Made by a program: the position numbers and the translations under genes
The notes under the pieces: generated by a model
What the model saw: only the letters and a program-made list of their open reading frames with translations
The model's database searches: none
What the model was told of the DNA's origin: nothing
Shown: in pieces, positions 34,588 through 47,499 of the stretch
Position numbering within the stretch: position 1 is the stretch's first letter
Layout: each line of letters starts with the position of its first letter
Origin: Kryptolebias marmoratus
Taxonomy: Eukaryota > Chordata > Actinopteri > Cyprinodontiformes > Rivulidae
NCBI RefSeq assembly: GCF_001649575.2
Contig: NC_051434.1
Coordinates: forward strand, 10,194,595 to 10,258,594
Direction: 5' to 3'
DNA: 64,000 bases

Positions 34588-36641
34588 TCGAAACCAAACA
34601 AAGGGCTCCGTGGGAAGAACCGCGCAGGAACGGGACGAACGAGAAAATGGAAGCTGTGAGTTTCAGACCGCCTGGATTTGGATGATTGTTGTCTGAACGT
34701 ATGGGGACAGAAAAAAATAAAAAGATAAATAAAAACCCGAGGAGCTGGAGCTCCTCCCGTGGCGTTAGAAACCAGCAGGACGTTTCACGTGCTTCAACAC
34801 AAAGGCCCAGCTCTGGGTGTTTGTTTGTGATTAAGAGATTATTGTTGCCTGAATGGCAGCAACAAAGTCACTCTTTTTTTTGTTTTTGTTTTTTAAACCT
34901 CTTGGTGGCACTCGATGAACAGCAGCACTTTTGCACAGCTTTCACTTGTTTTTGTCGGTTTGTGGATTAAGAGAAGTTTTATTCTGTTACTGAAGGACCA
35001 AATATACATGTAGAAGTTTTACTTTAGTTTGTTTCGAAGGAGGAGGAGATTCTGGACGAAAAGTGCCGTTATTTCTCGCAATCTTTAGTTGCCTTCACTC
35101 ATAGGTTTTTCCCAAAGAAACTTTTGTTCTTGTATAACTTGAATCATAAATCTAACACTCTGTTTTTATTTCGCCATCTACATAACGTCATGTGTTTTGT
35201 GTTTAAAGTCAAATTTTTTTGATTTCTTAAACGTCAAGTTTGATTTTCAGATTCGCTCCAACTTTAGCTAATGTTGACGTCCATCAACAAGCTAAAAGTT
35301 CATTTACCGGTTTGTTTACATCATTTTTTTTGTTTAGGTCACGCTTGTTGATGTTGCCTCTTTTTATCCATTTCTAATCAAAGGGACAGTTCAGACATTT
35401 TGAAGTGGGCTTCTATGGGAAGGTTAATTGTTTTCCTTTTTTTAGCTGGATCGACCTCAGTTTGGCGTTTCGGACCACCTGAGACCAAAGTAGATTCTTG
35501 CCGTCCTTTAATATGACTCCAGTTGCTGCGACCTGGGGCCTTTTCCTGACAGAAATTCCCCAGGCCGCACAACAAAACTCCAGCCGTTACCCGCTGCGGC
35601 CGTTAACTCCTGGACGTGACCGCAGGATTCTGTGTAAAACTCCACGCAATGTGAAAATGATGCCTGTTTTAAAGGTTTTCTCTGAAAAACCGGGAGACCT
35701 GCTCAGACCAGCCATTAGCTCATCATCCTGGTCAGAATTAAACCCTTTCTCCAAACAAACAGGTAAGATGGTCACTATTCGAATCCCTTCCACAGTAGCC
35801 CTCTCCACCAGATCTGAACTGTTCTGTTAAGTATCAGACGTTGAAGCAGTTTTAAGAGTTTACTGTTTTGTTTTTTTTGCTCAGATTCTGTAGAAGCACA
35901 CCTCAGGACCAACCATGCTAATGTTCTCATGCTGCTGTTGATTCTTCTCTCCTTCCAGTACATGAACACATGAATTATCCCGTTTGGGCTTGTGTCTTCG
36001 CTGTACGTGAGCAAACATCTGGAGCTTTTTTTCCTTTCCTGCTCGCTGGGTGTTTTGCAGCTGTACGACGTTGAGTTCCAGGTAGTAAAAGAAAAATCAA
36101 ACGTTGCTGTTTATCCTCATGAGGTGTATGTGCCTTCAAGGTCCTGTCTGTTTCAGGTGTTGTAACGTTGTTGTGTTTGTGCTGGAAACGCTGCACACAA
36201 TCACCGCTTTAGTTTCTCAAATGTTCTTCTGCTTGTTGTTTTTGTTGCTTCAGGTCGGCTCGTATCAGACAGACAGACAGTAGAGTTGAGATTATTTTGT
36301 CTGCAGCTGGATTTAAAGGTCCTTTTTTGTTTTTTTTTATCTTGACCTGAGCTATCAGAAGCACACAGATGTAGTTTATTTGCTTTCTCTGGGATTCTAG
36401 ACATCATTGAAACCAAACTAGTGAGGATGTGTTTAAAGTAAACAAAAGTTCCATATTTACTGTGTTTCCACAAATGAACTCGTATTTAAATGCAGGAAGT
36501 GAGCGTTGCAATATAAACTTGTATTTGTCGTTTTAGTGGTACCAAATGTTTAAAATGTTTTGGAATAAATGGTTTGACTCTTGTGTGAACAGACCAAATG
36601 AAATAATTGTATTTACTCAGAAGATGTTTTATCCAAATAAA
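34588..36641 (+). other. Transporter 3' UTR with candidate poly(A) sites
   Basis: Long AT-rich stretch without coding potential after the stop. Candidate signals are AATAAA at 36636-36641 and others near 36562 and 36886. An inverted-repeat MITE (35378-35832) lies inside it. The 3' end is not fixed by the sequence alone. Confidence 0.4.
35378..35832. mobile_element. Family B MITE, full length, in transporter 3' UTR
   Basis: The left end AAAGGGACAGTTCAGACATT and the reverse complement of the right end (AACAGAACAGTTCAGATCTG) form terminal inverted repeats. TTAA is retained at the right edge (35827-35830). Confidence 0.7.
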
Positions 36642-37399
36642 GCAACGTCCAGATGTGGATTATAGACTTTACTGCCTCCGACTCTTCTCTGGTTTCAGTA
36701 AGAAGCTCTTTTTGTCAGGAGAGGTCACTGTTTCCCAACGACTGCTTTAAGAAATCACAATTACTGCTTGAACCTTTGAAACTTTCTGCACACTTTGCTA
36801 AAAAAACAATTTAAACCGTAAGAGTTTTCCATGTATGTATCGTTGTTTTGACATGAAATTATTTTTTGGAGGATCCTTTGTAAAAATAAATATGATGTAA
36901 ACATAAAAGAATAAAATATATTTGCAGCAGCATCAACACATTTTATCTAAATCTGTTGATGTGATTCATCTGTCAGGAAAAGTGCATTTTAGCCAAAACT
37001 TAAGAACTAAATCTATACGGTTTTATAATCAATATTATTTATAACTATGTCCAAAAACATGAGTTACCAGCTCACTGATGTCTGAGTTTAAAGACAGACG
37101 TGGTCTGACTTTGAGCCACTGAAGGGAAAATGTTTAAAAAATATTAAGTCTTTAATAAAATAAAGCAGCTGTTCATATTATATTAGTCATAAAACGTCCA
37201 TTTTTAAGGGCAGTATGGATCAATATGTAACATAAAATTATGCATTTTAAGCATCAACATGTTCAGAAAAGGAGTTTTCATTAAAACTGTATATATTTCA
37301 CCTTTTGTTTATCAGTACAGTTGGATGTTATATAAACTGTTTATTCTGTTTTTGTTTTAGTCTCCTTTTACCTGAATTTAAACCCCCAACTTTAAGAGC
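36642..37399. other. AT-rich intergenic after the transporter
   Basis: AT-rich sequence with a further AATAAA near 36886. No gene or clear repeat seen. Confidence 0.5.
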
Positions 37400-37680
37400 T
37401 GATGTGAGAGGGGAAAAACACATTTTCTGTACCGATGCTGAGCGCTGAACAACAGCTGAAGTCTGTAGGTAAAGCTAAAACTGGCAAAATTGGGCTGAGA
37501 AGCTAAAAGTAGCAAAAAGGCTGGTTTAAAACAAGCTAAAGACTAGTTAAAGGAAACAGAATGGTAGCTAAAAGATAGCAAAAGGCTAGCTACTGGCTAA
37601 AAGTAGCCTAAAAGGACAAAAACAGCAAGTATGCTAGAAGAAAAATGTTTTTTTTTTAAGGAATTGAGTATGCGTTTACA
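37400..37680 (+). mobile_element. Family D repeat with internal AGCTAAAA minisatellite
   Basis: Arm with CACATTTTCTGTA, then AGCTAAAAGTAGC-type units (37470-37640). Confidence 0.6.
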
Positions 37681-38009
37681 CTGTTACATGTACAGAAAGC
37701 TTTCAAGGAGCAGATACTTTAAGAAGACTTGTTTCAGAGTATTTCTTTTTCTTTTCTTGTTCCAAAGTGGAAAGGATGAGTAAACAGTCTCTGCCTCCTC
37801 AGGTGACTGCCTAACCCCCCACCGTCCAGCCGCCTCGGAGGTGTCACATTTCTCCAGGTTGCTCTCGCTCCTCTTCAGATGCAGCTTTTCTCTCTCTCTC
37901 AGAGGCCCGACTGTGTTCCTCCCCAGAACCGAGGGGAGTTGGGTTCCACAGACTCATGCATAAAAGATAAAGTGGTGGAAGGGAAATGTAGCCACAGCTG
38001 CCTCCTGTA

Positions 38010-38041
38010 CCTGTCCTGTCCCTGTCCTGTCCCTGTCCTGC
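38010..38041. repeat. 11-base minisatellite (CCTGTCCTGTC)n
   Basis: About three units directly before an acceptor-like CTGCAG. Confidence 0.8.
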
Positions 38042-38731
38042 AGAGAGGAGATACCCCCCCTCGTTGGTGAGGAGGTCCGGCACTCTGGATGCTCTGGAGG
38101 AAGCATCAGCCCCGGGGATGGGAGGAAGAAGAACGTGTTGTTCTGTGATGGGCACCTGCTCGTCAAGATGGAGCTGTCTGGGCGCCTGAGGTGGATACGG
38201 AGCCGACCCTGGAGGCCTCATGTCCGCCGCAGGAAGTTCAACCGTAAGTGGACTGGATGGCGATAAGCAGGTGTTCGTGTTTGTCTTCTGCGTGATTAAA
38301 AGCTCTGATGCTCCGTGCTGCTTCGGCCCAGCCTCTGAACCCAAGGAGCCTCCAGTGAAGCCATCTGTGTTTCCTGAGGCGGCAGGAGTCTTACAGAACA
38401 GGAGCTCTCTTAACTGAGAACAAAGCAAAGGGCCGAAGACGGCAAATCAAATCAGGATGTGTCACAAAAAGCAGCACGGGAGGCACGTCTTAGAGTTCAG
38501 TCCAGTTAGGCTCCAAACTGAAGGACATCAGGAGTCAGGAGGATACCTGGTTAGATCTGTTCTCATCCAGATAGCTTTAATAATCTCAGGTTTTACAGAA
38601 AACCATTTCCCTCCTCTCTTGTTCAGTAAACAGGTTTAGTTTGTTCAGACCAAACAGGCTGTGTTTGGGTTCTGTAGGGAAAAATAGATTCGCTTGTGAT
38701 GGTTACAGATTTTTAAAACTGGTGTTGTGAT

Positions 38732-39090
38732 CAGGGGTGGAAATTAGCACCTGCCACCGGCCAAATGCGGGTAAATATTTGAAGTGGCGGGTTATTTCAG
38801 AAGGCTGAAATATTTGGTTCCCCCCTGGTAACTTTCGCAAAAAAAGAACAAATGTCTCCAAATTCACAGGGCTTGTTGTCCATGATGAGAGGAATAAACA
38901 CAGTTAAGGACTTTTTGGTAAATTATTTTTTTCCCATGTTTTGGAGGGGGAACCGATTATTTCAGACGGCTGAAATATTTGGTTCCCCCCTGGTAACTTT
39001 TGCAGAAAAATAACAAATGTCTCCAAATTCACAGGACTTGTTGTCCATGATGAGAGGAGTAAACACAGTTAAAGACTTGTTGTTGGATAA
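38732..39090 (+). mobile_element. hAT-terminus-like repeat with internal 165-base tandem duplication
   Basis: Begins CAGGGGTGGAAATTAGCACC, a hAT-like end. A block starting TTATTTCAGAAGGCTGAAAT at 38792 recurs at 38957 with few changes, including GGTTCCCCCCTGGTAACTTT. No transposase frame is visible. Confidence 0.6.
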
Positions 39091-39404
39091 TTAATGATCT
39101 AAATAACATTCAACCTGAATGTTATTTAACCTGAATGTTATTTAGATAAAAGTGAAATACCACTTCAGGCAGAGAAAACCCGCATAAAAATATTACAACA
39201 GTTCACTGCAAACCCATATGATGCACTCGATCCACTACAGATTACAGGCAGTCTAACACCAATTAGGTGTTGTGATGAGAAGCTATTTTATTTTCTGTTT
39301 TTCAAGAGTAGTTGAGGGAAGAACCGAAAGTTTTTTTTTTAAACTAAATCAATGACGTCATGACGTCGGTCAGTGTGGGTTGAAACTTTTAGGAAATAAT
39401 CCTT

Positions 39405-39725
39405 GTATAGACATCTGTAACTGATTAACTTTTTGGAGTCAACTCGATTCAAGATGGCCACCACAGTTAATCGGAATTAGCTTTCATAGAAATGGCTCCA
39501 AGTCTGTCAGTTTTACAGATGTTGAGCTGGAATCTGGTGTGGTAGTAGCTGAGAGTCATTCACAACACACACTCTGAGCACTAACAGATCATGGAGGAGT
39601 TTGGACATATGTTATAAATGTCAATGTTTGAACAAAATATTTCTAACTTAATGGATCTTAGTGGGAAACGCTGGTGTGAAAGGCGGCGGGCGACATGCGT
39701 TCCTTCAACGAATACCAGACCTTTA
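39405..39725 (+). mobile_element. Family A repeat
   Basis: From AACTTTTTGGAGTCAACTCG through TTCAAGATGGCCACCACAG and GGTAGTAGCTGAGAGTCATT to the GGCGGCGGGCGACATGCGTT end. Confidence 0.7.
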
Positions 39726-40527
39726 ACGAATTTAGTCTTCAGATTTATTATTTTTGTTGTTGTTTCCCATCATCTTCAGATGAGAAGTCTCACTGAACGG
39801 TGCCGATTTGGACTTTTTGTTAAGCTGGGCTGAAGATTATTTGTCATCGTGTTTCTTTTCACTTACCTACAGTATGAACGCATTATGCTTTGAGTCAGTA
39901 AAATGAGTTCACATTAGTGTGCGAGCAGAACGACATGGATGCACTGAGAGCCAAAATGATGATGTTCACAAGAGAGTCCGTTCAAATTGGATCCTGAAAA
40001 CATTTAGTTATTTTTATTAAATGGAAATCTTAGTTTACAGGTTTGTCAGAACAGGTCACCACACACACAACCAAAGGAAGCTAAACTTAAAAGCAAAAAA
40101 AAAGCTGTTTTTCTGCACTGGATGATGTTTTATTTATGTTTCCCCTCCAAAAAAAGCTTCTGAACTTGACTCAGGCTGTTTTATCTGCTCTCACTAATAT
40201 AAAAATACAAGTATTTTAAAAAAACGTGGCAGATTTGATCATTTATTATTACCTGAAATTTGTAATCACCTCACCTAAATGTAGCTGACTTGCTCTTTTG
40301 AGTGATTCTGTTTTAATTTTTGCCTTCAGGACAAATTATAATGGTGGAGAGAAACAGTGTAGGCAAATCTTTTTGCTGCGGATGAATCATAAATCCAGAG
40401 AATGAAGTGCTTAAATTCAAAAGACAGAAACTTAAACTTGAGTTTTTCTGTCTGAATTGACGCTGGGCGGCTCTGAGCCTTTCCTCCTCCACGGTCACGT
40501 CCCCCAAGATGTGTTGATGCTCAAAGA

Positions 40528-40718
40528 GGAGGACTCTCAGCTACTACCACACCAGGTTTATACTCATGATCTGTGTCACATAAGGTCAGTTGGCTGTGGC
40601 GGGCATCTTAAAATGGATTGACCCCAAAATTTAATCACTTGTAGACGTACATCTAATGATTGTTTTGTGAAAGCTTCAATAAAATCTGTCCAGTGGTTCA
40701 TGAGATATTTTGCTAACT
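40528..40718 (-). mobile_element. Family A repeat, reverse
   Basis: CTCTCAGCTACTACCACACC, CATAAGGTCAGTTGGCTGTG and AGTGGTTCATGAGATATTTT. Confidence 0.65.
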
Positions 40719-41199
40719 CGAGCAATAACGCCATCATTCCTCCTTCACCTTTGGCCACTTGTGTATTACCTGTAGCCACCAGCAGGGGGCTCCCACAGCC
40801 CCATGATTATCAGTGTCTGTTTCCGTCTCAGCTCAGAGGGAAAGTGTCTTACTCCAATCAGCATTTTGCCTTCAGGTGATGAAATGTGTTTCTTCATCCT
40901 CTGAGGATTGCAGCTCAGTTCTTCCCCTTTTTTCGTGGCCCCACGCTGAGAGAAAACAGGGGCTTATTTAATGAAGCTGGAAGATTTGATTGAAAGTGCA
41001 AACCAGCCCCTTTAGTGATCCGTCACCCTGGTGGTTTTATTTTAACTCGAAGCCATGATGGAGGTGACTGAAATGAACCACTTTACCAGATTGTGCTCTT
41101 CTGACCCGCCTGACTTTCATTTTCCCACCTCCCTGTCCCCTCACCTCTGCCCTCCTTGCATTAACTTTATTGCTTCTTCTCTTCACCCCCCCCTCCCCC

Positions 41200-41340
41200 N
41201 NNNNNNNNNNNNNNNNNNNNNNNNNNNNNNNNNNNNNNNNNNNNNNNNNNNNNNNNNNNNNNNNNNNNNNNNNNNNNNNNNNNNNNNNNNNNNNNNNNNN
41301 NNNNNNNNNNNNNNNNNNNNNNNNNNNNNNNNNNNNNNNN
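41200..41340. other. Assembly gap of 141 N
   Basis: Undetermined bases flanked by C/CT-rich sequence on both sides. The true content and size are unknown. ORFs read across it are artefacts. Confidence 1.
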
Positions 41341-42004
41341 CTCCTTTGACCTCCCCTTGTATGTCTCCCATCCTTCCCCTCACCCCAGATCTTCATTATC
41401 CTCCTCTCCACTCCGCTCTGCTCTCCTCCAGTCAGACCCATAATAATTGTGCTGTTCTGAACATCTTCCCACTCCATAGCAACGCGCCTCCTCACCGCTG
41501 CAGCCTCTGATGCAGGAGGCGGTGCCGGGATGCTGGATCACACACTAACCTCGGCCTGTTTGCCTCCTCCTCCTCCTCCTCGCCGCTCTTCCCTTCAGGT
41601 TTCGCTCTCAGCTTCTCCTGTCGTCCTGAGCGTCTTACCCCCCCCGAGAAGAATCAGTCATCAGCCTCTCAGCCTCTAAGGGTTCATGTGAGGAGAATTG
41701 TGTATTTTTTTTTTCTGTCATTTCACACAATAAAGTCAAGCAGCAGGGCTGCTGCGTGGGCTGCTTCTAAACACTCGGAGAGAGAAGGAGGACTAATGGA
41801 AGGAGAGTCAGAGTCATGAGGAGAGGAACAAAGGGCACATGTGTCATTCATGCACACAGACACATGGGTTGATATCTTTTTTTAAAGTTGCCCATGCTGT
41901 GAGCCTTTAAAACTCACATGCAGCACGAGAGGCGTGAGTGTTTGTGTCACTGTTGGGTTGTTTTTTTGTTGCTGAGGTTTAGAGATTTTGGTTTAAATAT
42001 TGTT

Positions 42005-42570
42005 GGAGATGGGCGATTTACGCCCTTGTGTGTGTCAGATTTTAATGAAGCTTGCAGAAAGTAATTGTTAGGTGTTTGGTCTACAGCTGATTAACTTTTG
42101 GAGTCAACCCAAATCAAGATGGCCACCTCAGCCGACTGAGCTCAAAAAACAGAAGAATGGCTATAATTTGGTGTGGTAGTACCTGACTCTCACACACACA
42201 ACACATATTCCGAGCTCAAACAAATTGCTTGAAAATCTTCTACCTATTTGGTGTCAACTATGTCTTGTCTGTTAGCGAAATATCCCATGAACCACTGGAC
42301 AGATTTTAATGAAACTTTCAGGAAACGATCATTGGATGAACATCTACAGCTGATTAACTTTTGGAGCCAACCTCATTCAAGATGGCCACAAGAACCAACT
42401 GACCTTAGAAAACACAAACATGGCTGTAAGTCAGTCAGTTTTACAAATATTGAGCTTATATTTGGTGTGGTAGTCGCTGCGAGTGATCCCAAACACATAC
42501 TCTGAGCAGGAACAAATCACCTGAGAGTTTTCTTTAAAACTTTGGCAGTCAGTGTGAGCTAGGCCTTTAA
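42005..42570 (+). mobile_element. Two adjoining family A repeats
   Basis: The first piece (about 42030-42215) and a nearly full second copy (about 42262-42570) are in the same orientation. Both carry the AAGATGGCCAC and GGTGTGGTAGT signatures; the second ends at GAGCTAGGCCTTTAAT. Confidence 0.7.
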
Positions 42571-43494
42571 TGTGTTTTACGCCTCTTGTCTGCAGCCTGA
42601 CCTCTGACCTCTCCGTGGTGTGGAGAGGACAAACCAACTCATCAGGAATCTTGTTCTTGTTGTTGTTGAGGCTATGAGAACTAAAGTCAGGCTGACCTTG
42701 ACTTCTGCTGCTTTATTTATGATGACTTAAACCATTCGAGGGAACAAATAAATCTTAAAACCAATTTTATATAAAACCAGAAAAATGATCAGGGTATTTG
42801 ATATGTGCAGACTGCATCAAGTAGATTGTTTTTTTTTAAATGATGCTTTATTTAAAAAGGCAGCTGTATCCACCTACGGATTTAAACTGTGCAAAACAAA
42901 CAAATATGAAGAAATCATTGTTAAAAATGTAGACTTCGTGGAAAAAAAAACTTCTATTTGTCACTTTTCTGAGACCAATCAGAGTGCAGCAACAAAGCAG
43001 CTCATTACTTCAGTCTGAGACGCGAATAACAAACCTGTTTAGTGAAAAGCATGAGGCTGACGGCTCAGACCCTCGGAGGCTGAAGCTGGCAGCTCTCCAT
43101 CCGCCCGACCCGGGTTTGGACCGGGCTGCCAGCTTCTCCTTTGTGCTGCTCAGCAGAGCTCCTGGGTCCTCGTGGAGGCCCGGATGTGGCTTTTTTTTTT
43201 GTGAGTGTCCATTACCCTCAGTGGGACACCAGTTTCAAATAATTATGTGTGTGTGTGTGTGTTCAGGAGAGCGACATGCTACTGAAAGCCGATGAGAACA
43301 AACATTCAAATGCTGATGAACCGGAAAGGAGGCATTAATTCGACTCTGTGTTGCTGTGGGAGAATCCGGGCCTCTTTCTTGCAGCTACAATCTCATTAAA
43401 ATGGATTTGTTGCGTCTGCGTTTCAAACCTCAGCTTCATCCTCGGTGTCCAGTATTAAAATAAAAACATTTAAAGTTGCCGTTGTCTGTTAGCA

Positions 43495-43690
43495 AAGAGA
43501 TGAAAACCAAACAAACAACTCTTATTTGTTCACCTGCAGACTGCAGTCACCCTAATGTAAGTCAAACATGTGACTCGTGTAGTTTTTGGTGGGTTCAGCC
43601 GAGTGATTTTCAGAATTGCATATCAATACATCTATAAAACTGCTGGAGTAAACTCTCAAACTGCATCATTTAAAATATAGTTCAGGATAA
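43495..43690 (+). repeat. Dispersed repeat family C, copy 2
   Basis: Same orientation and block order as the copy at 13195-13440, more diverged. Confidence 0.6.
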
Positions 43691-44649
43691 CCTTTTTAAT
43701 GACTGATCTGATACTTTACAAAGAGTAGCTTTAAAACTACAATTTGGTTACTTTTGTTTTTAAAATCTGAGAAGTTATAAGTGTCGTTTTTGTAACAAGC
43801 AAAAGTGCAGGAATGTTTTTATTTTTCCTTTTTCAAGACTTTTTTTTTTCTGAAAGCATGAAATGAAGTTAAGATTCTTTTATGCTGCATGTACATGTAG
43901 ACTCTGGAGGTTAAATCCAGACGTGAAAAACACAATTATTCTTTGAAACTGAGCTGCATTTTAGTTTTTGCTGGACTCCAATGAAATCCCTACATCAGAA
44001 GTCGAGCTGTAAAAGATCTGCTTCATGTTTTTTTTATCGTCTGTCGCCTTTCAAGTAATGCTAGTTTGATTTTTAAAGGTGTTAAATTAGTAGTGAGTCT
44101 GTAAACTGTCTTTTATGTAACTAAAAACCCACCTTAGGATGAGCTTTGCAAATCAAATCGTTTATTTTAGATTCCTTCGTGCTTGGCGATGTATTCTCTG
44201 TTTCCAGGCCTGCTCCCGATCCTCTGACTGTAAGAGTGAAACCGTGACTCTTCTCTTCACTTTCTGTGGTTCTTGCATTACGAGATTAAGCTGCAATTTG
44301 TACTTAATGTTATTTTACACTCTGTTGCCCAACCTTCCCTCCGTGTCTCCACCCTGTTCCTCAGAAACTGAACGGTGACATCCTCCCAGCACATCTGCTG
44401 GGTTGAATCTCTTTAAACCTTAAAATGCGACACATTTAGGTGGCTGATAACTGCCTGTTTCAAATCTGATCGGCCTGTATTTATGTGGCTCAGAAGGTTG
44501 ACTTCCCCTTTGTGCAGCCTGCAGGTGTGAGCTGCGTGTTCCGATGTGATGGGCAGCGTGGGAGAGGAAATTGTGGTTTTCAGAGCTGTTGACACCCTGT
44601 TGCCCCACCCTGCTGCAAACCTTTTCCATCTGCTTTCTGGACATCCCCA

Positions 44650-45935
44650 CCAGAAAAAAAATAGAAAAAAAGTGCTAGATTATATGGCATTCACTGACCT
44701 GCCTGCCTTTTAAATGATCAGAAATCTGTTACCACGTTGTGTGAACTCATGGCTTCAACAAATGATGTAAAAGTTGAAGTTATTGGCATTATTCAAGAAG
44801 TCATTCCTGAACTATTCCAAAAATGGTTTGGGAAAAATCCAAAAAGATGCAAAAAATAAAAATCTTGAGTTTTTGGAGGGAACCTTGTCCTGTTCTTGTC
44901 TGGAGGATTCTAGCTGTTCTACAGTCCCGGGTCTTTGCTGGATTTTTTTGTTTCGTGATGGGTCAAATGTTTTCAGCTGGTGAGAGCTCTGGACTGCAGG
45001 CAGGTCAGTTCAGCTTCTGGATTGTTCTACAGTGAGCCATGCTGCTGCTGCTGCATGAGGTTTAACATTGTCCTGCTAAAATATGCAAGGCATACCATCA
45101 GAGAGGCAGGCTTTTGAACTGTGCAGAGGTTGTGGTAAATGTGGTTTTCAAAAAGAATTTAAATTTTTAATTTGTCTGACCACAGATCAGTTTTCTTCTC
45201 TGCCTCAGTCTGTTTTAAATGAAGTTTAGTTCAGAGAAGACAGCAGTTTCTGCAGGGTGGCTTCTTCTTTGCAGGATAGAGCTTTAAGCAGCATTAGTGG
45301 ATGTTTCAGTGAGCTGTGTTTATGTGTGGAAGTGTTCCTGAGTCCAGAACAGAATCAGACCTGGTTTTAATGCAGCGGCCCCTGAGGGCCCGGAGATCCC
45401 AGCCATCCAATACTGCCTTTCAGCTTTTTATTCGAGCTCAGAGATTTCTCCAGATTTTTAAAATATTTTGATGATATTATGAACTGAAGATGATGGGATT
45501 ATTTTAAATCTTCCCAATTTTCCATTGAGGAACAAATATTCTGAAAGCATTCTATTGTTTTCTAGATGCAGTTTGCAGACAGGCAAACCTCTGCCCATCT
45601 TTATTTCTGAGAGATTCAGCCTCTTTAAAATGTTAGTTTTATACAGAATCCTCTTACTGACCTGTTGCCAATCAACCTAATTAGTTGCTCCAGCTGTTTC
45701 TTATTTGTACCACTCACTTTAACAGCCTGTTGTTGCTCCTGTCTTGTGTTTTTGAGATGTTGTTGCCATCAAATTCAAAACAACTTTTTTACTTTTATTT
45801 AGTTTAAACATTTGATATCTTTACTATGTTCCACAGTGAATAAAAAATGAGTCTATAAGATTTGCAAACCATTGCACTCCGGGTTTATTTACCTTTTCCA
45901 CAACATTCCAACTTTTTCAGATCTAAGGTTGTACT
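44650..45935 (+). mobile_element. Long degraded DNA-transposon remnant
   Basis: About 1.3 kb of sequence resembling a common fish DNA transposon. Internal landmarks are TTTTAATGCAGCGGCC, GAGATTTCTCCAGATT and TTTGATGATATTATGAACTG. The right side has AGATTTGCAAACCATTGCAC and CACAACATTCCAACTTTTTC. No intact transposase frame exists. A Kolobok-like origin is my recollection only. Confidence 0.5.
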
Positions 45936-46260
45936 GTATCCTTGAACTGCGGCTAAAAGAAGCAGCTTCAGTCATTTCAGATTTAGGAGACAAACGCACA
46001 GACAAAGCCATGGCCTGCCGATTCATTTGGTTCGGTGCGTCAGCCTCATGTTATCTCCTCCCTTCAGGTGAACCCCGCGGCCGTGAAGCAGCAGCAGCAG
46101 CATCCCTGGCGCTGCCTGCCGTCTGTGCGGTGCCAGTCTGCACAGCTGGCGTTCAGCGGCTGTATTGTGATCATTGTCTGATGCCCTCTGTGCTCTCTGG
46201 GACAGAAAGAATAAATGAGCAAGAGGTCCGATTGTGAAACAAAGAAAGACAAAATACAAT
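45936..46260. promoter_or_regulatory. Candidate non-coding element, GC-balanced
   Basis: Non-repetitive block with CAG repeats (46089-46100) and GGGACAGAAAGAATAAATGA. The ORFs on both strands are unfamiliar. Conservation is not shown. Confidence 0.2.
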
Positions 46261-46839
46261 AGAGGCAGGGGGAGACGGGGCTCAGATATAAAAGCTGGTG
46301 AAAGGAAGTTGTTGGCTTCACTCAGAGCTGTGGAGGCAAAAAAAAAGCTTTTTGTGAAATGTATCGAAGAGTCAAGACATGCAGCTACATGGAGATGAAA
46401 AGATACCAATATCTGTACAGTAGGTTTTTTACTGTTTTTTCTCTTGTTCATTTATAGTTTGTCTTGTAACCAAACATTCAGAAACAGTAACTTTAAAGTG
46501 AAACTAAATCTTTATGGTGTTTGATTGGTTTTGCTAAGATTTCTGAACTTCAATAGCTGGAAATTGGACTAGATTTTGATTAAATACTTTCGATTCCAGA
46601 CTTATATTCGATACCTCTGTTAGCAGTCTGCACTGATTGTTGGATTTTTTTGTAGTTTGGGTCATTATGTCCAATTTTGAGTCTGTCGTTTATGATTCAT
46701 CTGTTTGTATCTTTAAAGTTAGGATCTGTTTCTGCCCTCTAATATCACTGATTTCTATTCTGCTGTTAGTTTTATTCTCCATCTCAAAGAACACACAGAG
46801 TTTATGGTCATCTTACGTCTCAAAAATTAAACACACAAA

Positions 46840-47050
46840 CCCAAACGTGCACTCTGAATCAATCCGAGAGCGCCACAGCGAATTGGATTTGCCTCGCAGT
46901 GCCCTGATTATTGTTACCCGGGTAACCAGTTACCCCTTTGCAATCATCCCCGTTATTCTCATCTGTCTGAGAGGCTGAGGGAAAAGGCATTATCTTGAGT
47001 GGAGAGAACAAAATGATTAAGAACAAGATGCTCAAAAAGGTCTCATATTT
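46840..47050. promoter_or_regulatory. Candidate enhancer with perfect RFX X-box
   Basis: GC-balanced, repeat-free block. The palindrome GTTACCCGGGTAAC (46913-46926) fits the RFX X-box consensus of two half-sites with a two-base spacer. A further GTTACCCC half-site follows at 46930, and CCTGATTATTG lies nearby. Confidence 0.4.
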
Positions 47051-47499
47051 CCCTCCCCTCTCTTTGGCTCTCAGTCACTTTTCTTTTTTTCTTTTTTTTC
47101 TTGTGGGAGTTATTAAAGATGAGATGACATAAGAAGGCTTTGTACCGTCCTCCCAGGAGGAGCCTGAGATGAAATCTGCCATGTTTCAGCAAAAAGAAGT
47201 CAAGCCGACATCAAGAACTTCTTTGTGAAGTTTTCCCATCAGATTCCTTAAATGTTCCCGTTTCTTCTGCCTGACTCTTTGTAAATGACATGGCTCAGCC
47301 TGGGGTGACGGGTGGTTTTCTGCACACGGAAATCGAGTTTGCACATGATTGTACAACTCTGTGATGTGGGTCTTTAACTCTTTCTTTCTGTATCTGTAAC
47401 TTTTGACTCTGAACCGGCTATTTACACCTCCTGTGTTGGAGAGAGTCAGCGTGTGCTTCGAGGAGTCCAAACGAGCATCAGACCTCCTCTCTGGGCCGT

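Noticed and set aside
34609..34616. Fifth CGTGGGAA octamer
   Set aside because: Lies in the transporter 3' UTR, consistent with chance occurrence.
41037..41510. 150-codon ORFs on both strands
   Set aside because: They read through the N gap, so the frame is meaningless.
42248..42505. 85-codon ORF with similar peptides at 55327 and 40576
   Set aside because: Recurring peptide similarity comes from the family A repeat, not a gene family.
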